Position numbers and translations under genes: made by a program. Source: Myxococcales bacterium (GTDB taxonomy: Bacteria > Myxococcota_C > UBA6777). Taken from it: a stretch of 8,432 nucleotides of DNA. The stretch is from contig JALTMC010000029.1 in NCBI GenBank assembly GCA_027005175.1, positions 1 to 8,432 of the forward strand, given 5' to 3'. Below the pieces are notes generated by a model that saw only the letters and a list, made by a program, of their open reading frames with translations, had not been told where the DNA came from and did not search any database. How positions within the stretch are numbered: the stretch's first letter is position 1; each line of letters opens with the position of its first letter. Positions 4,268 to 8,432 of this stretch are shown piece after piece.

Positions 4268-6346
4268 TCAGGAGCGTAGGGCTGCGAGCAGCCAGAGAGA
4301 GATCGCTCCAAGGGAAAATAAGATAAGCAGCAACAAATATAGCAAAGGTGAAGGCTGCGTTGTTTCCTCTGGAGAAGGTTCTGGGTCGGCAACTCGTTGA
4401 ATGGCGGGTTGTGGTGGAGGTGTCCATCGAGGCTTTACCATATCAGTTTCAGGATCTTCCAGTAGGATGTTCTCAGAGCTCTCCTCAGGGTTCTCTTCCT
4501 CTGGTGGAATCACGACCTCCTCTACCCTTTCAGCTTCTTCTGGATTCGCAAGTGCCTGCGCCACAGCATTAAACTCTTGGGGCTTCTCGGACTGACGTTC
4601 CAATGCAATGAGACGTTTCATAGACTCCAAGTCCGAGATGTCGATTTCTTCTGAGGGAGAGAGAAGGATCTCCTCGAACTCTTGCTCGGGTAGGGCAACC
4701 GCTTCTTGGGTTGAGAGACTCTCGTTGGTTTCAAACAACACCCCTTGAACGACGGGTGTACTCCCGTGTTTGTTGGATAGAAGGCTCGACGAGGAGCTAT
4801 CACCGGTGGACCTGACTTGAACGACGGGTGTACTCTCGTGTTTGGTGGATAAGTCGGCTTCGAGAACAGGGGGAGCCTCGTTTGTTTGGAGTAACCCACC
4901 TTCAAGAATGGGTGGCTCCTCGTTTGTCTGGAGTAACTTTCTTTCAAGAATAGGTGGCTCTTCTTCCAGAGTTGATGCTTCTTGTGAAGGCCTCTTGTTG
5001 TGATAGAGAGATTGCTCTTCAAGAGTTGGTCCTTTCTCTGTTAAAGAAGAGACTTTTTGTGAAGGTTCTCTCTCATCGTCATCAAGAGCCAAACCCGCAA
5101 CGACAGGCAGCTCTGACAGGCTGTCATGGTCTGGTGAGTAGACTTTGCTTTCTTGGGTGGGCAAGGCTTCCCGAACACTTTGTGCAGGAGGGGTACGAGC
5201 CATATCATGGTCTGGTGAGTAGACTTTATTTTCTTGGGTGGGCAAGGCTTCCCGAACACTTTGTGCAGGAGGGGTACGATCCATATGGACAGCAGGAGCC
5301 AAAAAAGGCTTCGAACGGACCTGTGAAAGTATTGAGGGTTGTGGAACACTTGTTTCCACTGTGGACCTTGCTGACGGAGTTGTCATCTCTGGTGGAAAAC
5401 CCCAGGTCTCTAGCTCTGCTACATTTCCCCCGATATTCATGGCATCAGAGGCTTGAGGTACTGTTAATACGGGTACAGCTTCTGTGTGCAAGGGGGGCAA
5501 AAATGTTCGAAAGGCTGCGGGCGCAGACATCGAAGCGAGATCTTCAAAAGAGCCCGAAAAGGAAATGGCGTCGTGCAGCTCAGGAGTACTTGGTGTGTAC
5601 TCTGTTGTTTCTACCGGACGGGCCTTTCGATCGAAGACGCTTTCAACACACGGAGGGGAAGGGGGAGCGTCCAGGGCTTCTTTGGAGTGGCTCGGGTACT
5701 CTTCGTCGCTTTCTCGATACTTCACCAGGTTCGCGAGGCCGGAAAGCTCGATAGGAGTGCTCAGGTTGTCTAGCGAGTCGGGAAGCTCCATAGGAGTGTT
5801 CAGATTGTCCAGCGAGTCGGGAAGCTTTTCATTATTTTCTCGATGCTTGAGGAGGTTGGCGAGAGTGGGAACCTCCATTTGTGTATCCAGACTCTCTGAA
5901 ACCGTGGGTGGCGGTGCAGGTGCTTTGCTCAAGGGCTCGGCAGGTGCTTGTAGAAGTGCTTCCAACATCAACGCCTCAGACACCATATCAAGAGTCGCGC
6001 TCGAAGTGCTGCCCAGCTCCATGGTGGTAAACAAAGCCCCCTCGACTGGAGGGGTTGGCAGTAACTCAATACTGTCAGACTCCATATTCAAAACCACTTG
6101 CTTTTCCTCTTCGAAAGAGGGAGGGTCTTCTTGAAGTGGCTGCAAGAGGCCAGGGGGGAGGGTGGTGCTCGATGATAACGTGCCGATCTTCTGGTCCAGG
6201 ATCTCTTCCAGGTTAAAGGAACTCTTGGATTGAGCCACGTCCTGAGGCTTCGTCAACAGAGCAAGAGCTTGCGTGTCCATGACACCAGTGTCCGCTTCCT
6301 GCGGCGATGTGGATGGTGTTGGAGTGTGTTTGGACTTTTGATGCAT
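4268..6346 (-). CDS. Tail-anchored, Pro/Glu/Ser/Thr-rich repeat protein, 692 residues
   Basis: A long minus-strand frame from ATG at 6346 to TGA at 4268-4270. Nearly the whole protein is low-complexity and acidic (many Pro, Glu, Ser, Thr, Leu), probably disordered, with no Cys-rich or enzymatic motif I can see. Residues 668-690 form one strongly hydrophobic helix (LLYLLLLILF...WLLAALRS), leaving only Arg-Ser after it. There is no N-terminal signal peptide. This is the layout of a C-tail-anchored membrane protein with a large cytoplasmic part. Three internal repeat sets are listed separately (13-, 27- and 14-residue units). AGGTG at 6356-6360 (minus sense) is a weak ribosome-binding site 9 bases upstream. 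Plus-strand frames over the same DNA (4954-5754, 5484-6134) lack protein-like character and stay open because the repeats are multiples of three. It is divergent from hisS. Function unknown; a scaffold or tether role would be a guess. Confidence 0.75.
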   Translation of the reverse strand: MHQKSKHTPTPSTSPQEADTGVMDTQALALLTKPQDVAQSKSSFNLEEILDQKIGTLSSSTTLPPGLLQPLQEDPPSFEEEKQVVLNMESDSIELLPTPPVEGALFTTMELGSTSSATLDMVSEALMLEALLQAPAEPLSKAPAPPPTVSESLDTQMEVPTLANLLKHRENNEKLPDSLDNLNTPMELPDSLDNLSTPIELSGLANLVKYRESDEEYPSHSKEALDAPPSPPCVESVFDRKARPVETTEYTPSTPELHDAISFSGSFEDLASMSAPAAFRTFLPPLHTEAVPVLTVPQASDAMNIGGNVAELETWGFPPEMTTPSARSTVETSVPQPSILSQVRSKPFLAPAVHMDRTPPAQSVREALPTQENKVYSPDHDMARTPPAQSVREALPTQESKVYSPDHDSLSELPVVAGLALDDDEREPSQKVSSLTEKGPTLEEQSLYHNKRPSQEASTLEEEPPILERKLLQTNEEPPILEGGLLQTNEAPPVLEADLSTKHESTPVVQVRSTGDSSSSSLLSNKHGSTPVVQGVLFETNESLSTQEAVALPEQEFEEILLSPSEEIDISDLESMKRLIALERQSEKPQEFNAVAQALANPEEAERVEEVVIPPEEENPEESSENILLEDPETDMVKPRWTPPPQPAIQRVADPEPSPEETTQPSPLLYLLLLILFSLGAISLWLLAALRS
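4724..4963 (-). repeat. 14-residue (42-bp) tandem repeats in the tail-anchored protein
   Basis: Reading with the gene, units occupy 4963-4922, 4921-4880, 4879-4838, 4837-4766 and 4765-4724. The first two read E-E-P-P-I-L-E-x-x-L-L-Q-T-N. The third is EAPPVLEADLSTKH. The last two carry E/G-S-T-P-V-V-Q, one of them lengthened to 24 residues by a Ser-rich insertion. A looser copy (EKGPTLEEQSLYHN) lies further upstream in the gene. The first two copies are close at DNA level and the others have diverged, as expected for stepwise duplication. Confidence 0.85.
5124..5285 (-). repeat. 81-bp tandem duplication in the tail-anchored protein
   Basis: Two adjacent 81-bp copies (5124-5204 and 5205-5285) differ at only three bases by my count. 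Each encodes 27 residues containing RTPPAQSVREALPTQE and KVYSPDHD. The high identity marks this as a recent duplication compared with the other repeats in the gene. Confidence 0.95.
5744..5821 (-). repeat. 39-bp tandem duplication within a larger degenerate repeat
   Basis: Two adjacent 39-bp copies (5744-5782 and 5783-5821) encode LPDSLDNLSTPIE and LPDSLDNLNTPME. They are flanked on both sides by related segments, TLANLLKHREN and GLANLVKYRES, so the 13-residue duplication sits inside an older, larger duplication of about 30-40 residues. Confidence 0.9.
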
Positions 6347-6583
6347 GGTCTTTTACACCTATTACTCACAGACTTGGACTATGAAAGTCTTTCATTCAGA
6401 ACACATGGGTCTTTTTAACTGCATTCGTTCGTTCTTCTACCAATGTACATAAAAATGATGTAGACATCTAGGGGCTTCCACAAATGAACCTCTTCCGCTA
6501 TATAGCGTAATTCTCAGGAGGAAGGTGCGCATCACACGTTTGATGTCTGTTTAACTTGTTGATAAGGAGCGAATCAAACCACC
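6347..6583. promoter_or_regulatory. Divergent intergenic region between the tail-anchored gene and hisS
   Basis: These 237 bases must hold the starts of both divergent transcripts if each gene has its own promoter. I see no -35/-10 pair good enough to name on either strand. Visible elements are a short dyad GAAAG-T-CTTTC (6383-6393), a perfect 12-bp palindrome (6496-6507), a strong AGGAGG (6516-6521) not placed before any long gene, and AAGGAG (6564-6569) before hisS. No T-box features were recognised. Confidence 0.45.
6496..6507. promoter_or_regulatory. Perfect 12-bp palindrome CGCTATATAGCG upstream of hisS
   Basis: CGCTATATAGCG is its own reverse complement and lies 76 bases before the hisS start. 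Its centre contains a TATATA that could serve as a -10 element in either direction, or the palindrome could be an operator. No good -35 lies 17 bases upstream (TTCCAC at 6476-6481 is poor). Function not shown. Confidence 0.3.
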
Positions 6584-7960
6584 ATGAAAGCTGTCAAAGC
6601 AAGCATTCCCAAAGGTACTCGTGACTTTGGACCCGACCAGGTGCGAAAGAGGCACTTTATCTTCCATACCATTCGCAATGTCTTTGTGCGTTATGGATTT
6701 CAGCCCATTGAAACTCCAACCATGGAGAATCTTACAACACTGACAGGAAAATACGGGGATGAAGGAGACCAACTGTTGTTTAAAGTACTGAACAATGGTG
6801 ACTTCTTGCGAAAGGCAGACAAAGAGGCTTTGTCTTCTCTTGATGCCTCTGCATTGCTGCCTTCGATTGCCAAACGAGGGTTGCGTTATGATTTGACTGT
6901 CCCTCTTGCACGCTTTGTGGTTCAGCATCAAAATGACATCGCCTTTCCCTTCAAACGGTATCAGATCCAGCCGGTCTGGCGTGCTGATCGTCCACAAAAA
7001 GGACGCTACCAGGAGTTTTATCAGTGTGATGCAGATGTCATAGGAACAGAGAGCCTTCTGTGTGAAGCAGAGCTTGTACAGATCTACGATGAGGTGTTTG
7101 CCAAGCTGGGGATTCAGGTCAATATCCGTCTCAATCACCGAAAGATCTTAGAAGGTGTTGCCGAATACTGTGGCTATCCTGACCAGACGATGGACATCTC
7201 CATGGCCATCGACAAACTGGATAAGTTCAAAGATGGATGGGTTGGTGTGTGTCGTGAACTTGAAGAACGAGGCATTCCTGCTGAGGCACATTCCAAGATC
7301 CAAGAGGCTTTACAAGCCGACAGTATCGAGACATTGAAGAGCATCCTTGCGGACTCTACGGTTGGGCAGGAAGGGATCGCAGAACTCGAAACAATAGGTC
7401 GGTTCTTGGATGGATATGAGATCCAAAACACTCTTCAACATGATTTCTTCCTCGCACGAGGCTTGAGTTACTACACCGGGTGTATCTTGGAAGTCGCCGT
7501 AAACACAGAGGCGTCAGGACAGAAAGAGATCCGCATGGGGAGCATGGGCGGGGGAGGACGTTATGCTGACCTCACTCACATGTTTGGACTGAAAAATATG
7601 TCCGGGGTTGGTGTCTCTTTTGGGGCTGAGCGGATCTACGATGTGATGGAAGATCTCGATCTGTTTCCCCACGATCCTTCGGCTGTCTCTCAACTCTTGT
7701 TGATTGCGATGGATGAAGAGAGCCACTTCTATGCCTTTCACCTTCTCCGACAAATCCGTGCTGCCGGGGTGAATGCAGAGCTATACCCTGAGCCTGTGAA
7801 GATGAAGAGGCAAATGAAATACGCCAACACACGACAGTTCCCCTACGTCGGAATTATCGGTGAGCGGGAGCGCGAAGAACAGAAAATTGCTCTCAAGAAT
7901 ATGACAACAGGAGAACAATCATCACTCTCCATGGAAGAAGTGATTCAAACGATGATGTAG
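6584..7960 (+). CDS. hisS: Histidyl-tRNA synthetase
   Basis: A 458-residue class II aminoacyl-tRNA synthetase that joins histidine to tRNA-His in the cytoplasm. The N-terminus (IPKGTRDFGP) is the usual HisRS opening. Motif 2 is WRADRPQKGRYQEFYQ (132-147, with Arg133). The His-specific loop is RGLSYYTG (292-299, Ser where many have Asp), followed by GGGGRYADL (322-330). Motif 3 is GVGVSFGAERI (341-351, Arg350). The C-terminal anticodon-binding domain covers about 368-458. The sequence around MENLTTLTGKYGDEGDQLLFK and KRYQIQPVWRADRPQKGRY is of the type I associate with Bacteroidota rather than the E. coli type. The only nearby ATG is at 6584. AAGGAG lies 14 bases upstream, further than usual, so the ribosome-binding site is odd. 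Length and motifs are complete, and the gene appears intact. Confidence 0.97.
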   Translation: MKAVKASIPKGTRDFGPDQVRKRHFIFHTIRNVFVRYGFQPIETPTMENLTTLTGKYGDEGDQLLFKVLNNGDFLRKADKEALSSLDASALLPSIAKRGLRYDLTVPLARFVVQHQNDIAFPFKRYQIQPVWRADRPQKGRYQEFYQCDADVIGTESLLCEAELVQIYDEVFAKLGIQVNIRLNHRKILEGVAEYCGYPDQTMDISMAIDKLDKFKDGWVGVCRELEERGIPAEAHSKIQEALQADSIETLKSILADSTVGQEGIAELETIGRFLDGYEIQNTLQHDFFLARGLSYYTGCILEVAVNTEASGQKEIRMGSMGGGGRYADLTHMFGLKNMSGVGVSFGAERIYDVMEDLDLFPHDPSAVSQLLLIAMDEESHFYAFHLLRQIRAAGVNAELYPEPVKMKRQMKYANTRQFPYVGIIGEREREEQKIALKNMTTGEQSSLSMEEVIQTMM

Positions 7961-8177
7961 AAGAAAAAACACAAAGAGCAGGGAGAATTCAAATTCTGAT
8001 TCAAGAATGTGTGGGCTGCCTCTGTTGACAATTTGTCGAATCGTGCACAAATCTTGGCTGCGTTTGTACTCGAACAACTTGCACAATACGACAATATTGG
8101 AGCTTCCTCGTTTGCTCCAAAAGATGATCAAAACACAAGAGGTGGCGCGGCTTTTGTAGAGAGAGTCTGTCACGTAT
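7961..8177 (+). other. Non-coding gap between hisS and the DUF4389-type gene
   Basis: About 217 bases. A weak AT-rich hairpin (AGAATT 7984-7989 with AATTCT 7992-7997) is unlikely to terminate by itself. TTGACA at 8025-8030 is a perfect -35 hexamer that overlaps a small dyad (GACAA-T-TTGTC), but no good -10 lies 16-18 bases downstream. TTGTAC (8064-8069) with TACGAC (8087-8092) has the right 17-base spacing but weak hexamers. A 50-codon frame (8007-8159) lacks a ribosome-binding site and is not called. Confidence 0.4.
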
Positions 8178-8185
8178 GAGGTGAT
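8178..8185 (+). promoter_or_regulatory. Strong Shine-Dalgarno deciding the start of the DUF4389-type gene
   Basis: GAGGTGAT matches eight consecutive bases of the extended Shine-Dalgarno sequence AAGGAGGTGATC. Two ATG codons follow directly, at 8186 and 8189. The second has 7 bases between the GAGG core and the start, close to the usual optimum, and is preferred. The first has 4. Confidence 0.75.
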
Positions 8186-8188
8186 ATG

Positions 8189-8432
8189 ATGGCCGAGACA
8201 TTGAAGAAGAATCTGAAAAAAAGTAGTACCTGGGAGCGATTGTTGTATATGGCTTTGTTTTTGTTTGTGTTCACGATCATTCAAGGGATCGTTTTCGCAC
8301 TCACCATCGTTCAATTCATCATCGTAACCAGCACAAACAAACCCAACAAAGACCTACAGAAATTTGGACTGCATCTGGCGAACTACGTGTCTCAAGTGAT
8401 GTTCTTTCTAACTCACAACGAGGATGAGAAAC
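8189..8432 (+). CDS. DUF4389-type membrane protein, 5' part only
   Basis: The frame runs off the right edge after 81 codons. A basic N-terminus (ETLKKNLKK) leads to WERLLYMALFLF, a long hydrophobic stretch (about residues 16-47) probably forming a membrane helix, then VQFIIVTSTNKPNKDLQKFG and LANYVSQVMFFLTHNEDEK. The order Trp-x-Arg-Leu-Leu, hydrophobic helix, Val-Gln-Phe, Asn-Lys-Pro-Asn-x-x-Leu-x-x-Phe-Gly, Tyr, Phe-Leu-Thr matches what I know of DUF4389, a short inner-membrane family of unknown function. Family members usually continue with Pro-Phe-Pro-Phe shortly after this point, just outside the window. It lies 228 bases after hisS and need not be co-transcribed. The assignment is from memory of the motif order. 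Confidence 0.75.
   Translation, partial: MAETLKKNLKKSSTWERLLYMALFLFVFTIIQGIVFALTIVQFIIVTSTNKPNKDLQKFGLHLANYVSQVMFFLTHNEDEK

Noticed and set aside
4954-5754. 266-codon plus-strand frame opposite the tail-anchored protein
   Set aside because: It stays open because the repeats there are multiples of three. It has no ribosome-binding site and no recognisable domain, and the minus-strand frame is much longer and ends in a proper membrane helix.
5484-6134. 216-codon plus-strand Ser/Gly-rich frame
   Set aside because: It is antisense to the 692-residue gene, and its Ser richness mirrors the Glu/Leu/Pro codons on the other strand.
6347-6583. T-box or His-attenuator leader for hisS
   Set aside because: No specifier hairpin, no conserved T-box sequence, no run of His codons and no terminator hairpin before hisS were seen.
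8007-8159. 50-codon plus-strand frame between hisS and the DUF4389-type gene
   Set aside because: It has no ribosome-binding site before the ATG and no recognisable motif. It is too short to support from one sequence.
7922-8314. 130-codon minus-strand frame overlapping the hisS end and the DUF4389-type gene
   Set aside because: It is antisense to two better-supported genes and its composition is not protein-like.

Overview
The window (8,432 bases, about half G+C) reads as ordinary bacterial chromosome carrying a few well-known housekeeping-type genes beside orphan, repeat-rich proteins. Shine-Dalgarno-like sites precede most starts and one gene starts with GTG. A secreted M48 peptidase suggests a Gram-negative cell envelope. 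The histidyl-tRNA synthetase is of the sequence type I associate with Bacteroidota, but the clear Shine-Dalgarno sites and the other genes do not look typical of that phylum. A deltaproteobacterial or myxobacteria-like lineage is my guess, with low confidence. I see no rRNA, tRNA, CRISPR array, prophage or complete insertion sequence.

Layout, left to right. (1) 1-194, minus: an open frame running off the left edge that weakly resembles a transposase helix-turn-helix protein. (2) 255-1838, plus: a secreted M48-type zinc metallopeptidase with an unusual Arg-rich, then Phe-Trp repeat-rich, N-terminal half. (3) 1824-2124: a nest of direct repeats (67-bp units, a CTCCA x7 microsatellite, a 21-bp duplication) that runs from the peptidase stop codon into the start of the next gene. 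(4) 2083-2745, plus: a TenI/ThiE-family protein that looks like a thiazole tautomerase rather than a thiamine phosphate synthase. (5) 2746-3054: a non-coding gap. (6) 3055-4194, plus: an unrecognised acidic soluble protein of 379 residues. (7) 4268-6346, minus: a 692-residue, low-complexity, Pro/Glu/Ser/Thr-rich protein ending in a single C-terminal membrane helix, with three sets of internal repeats. (8) 6347-6583: a divergent intergenic region. (9) 6584-7960, plus: hisS. (10) 8189 to the right edge, plus: the start of a DUF4389-type membrane protein.

The genes do not form an obvious pathway or operon. TenI has no thiamine neighbours here, and every gene is separated from the next by 70-310 bases. 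The common thread is repeat expansion. Inside genes the repeat periods are multiples of three (9, 39, 42, 45, 72, 78, 81 bp), which keeps the frames open. The one intergenic array contains a 5-bp microsatellite just upstream of a ribosome-binding site. I found no convincing new defence or mobile system. The most unusual objects are the Phe-Trp repeat peptidase, the tail-anchored repeat protein and the repeat array in front of tenI.
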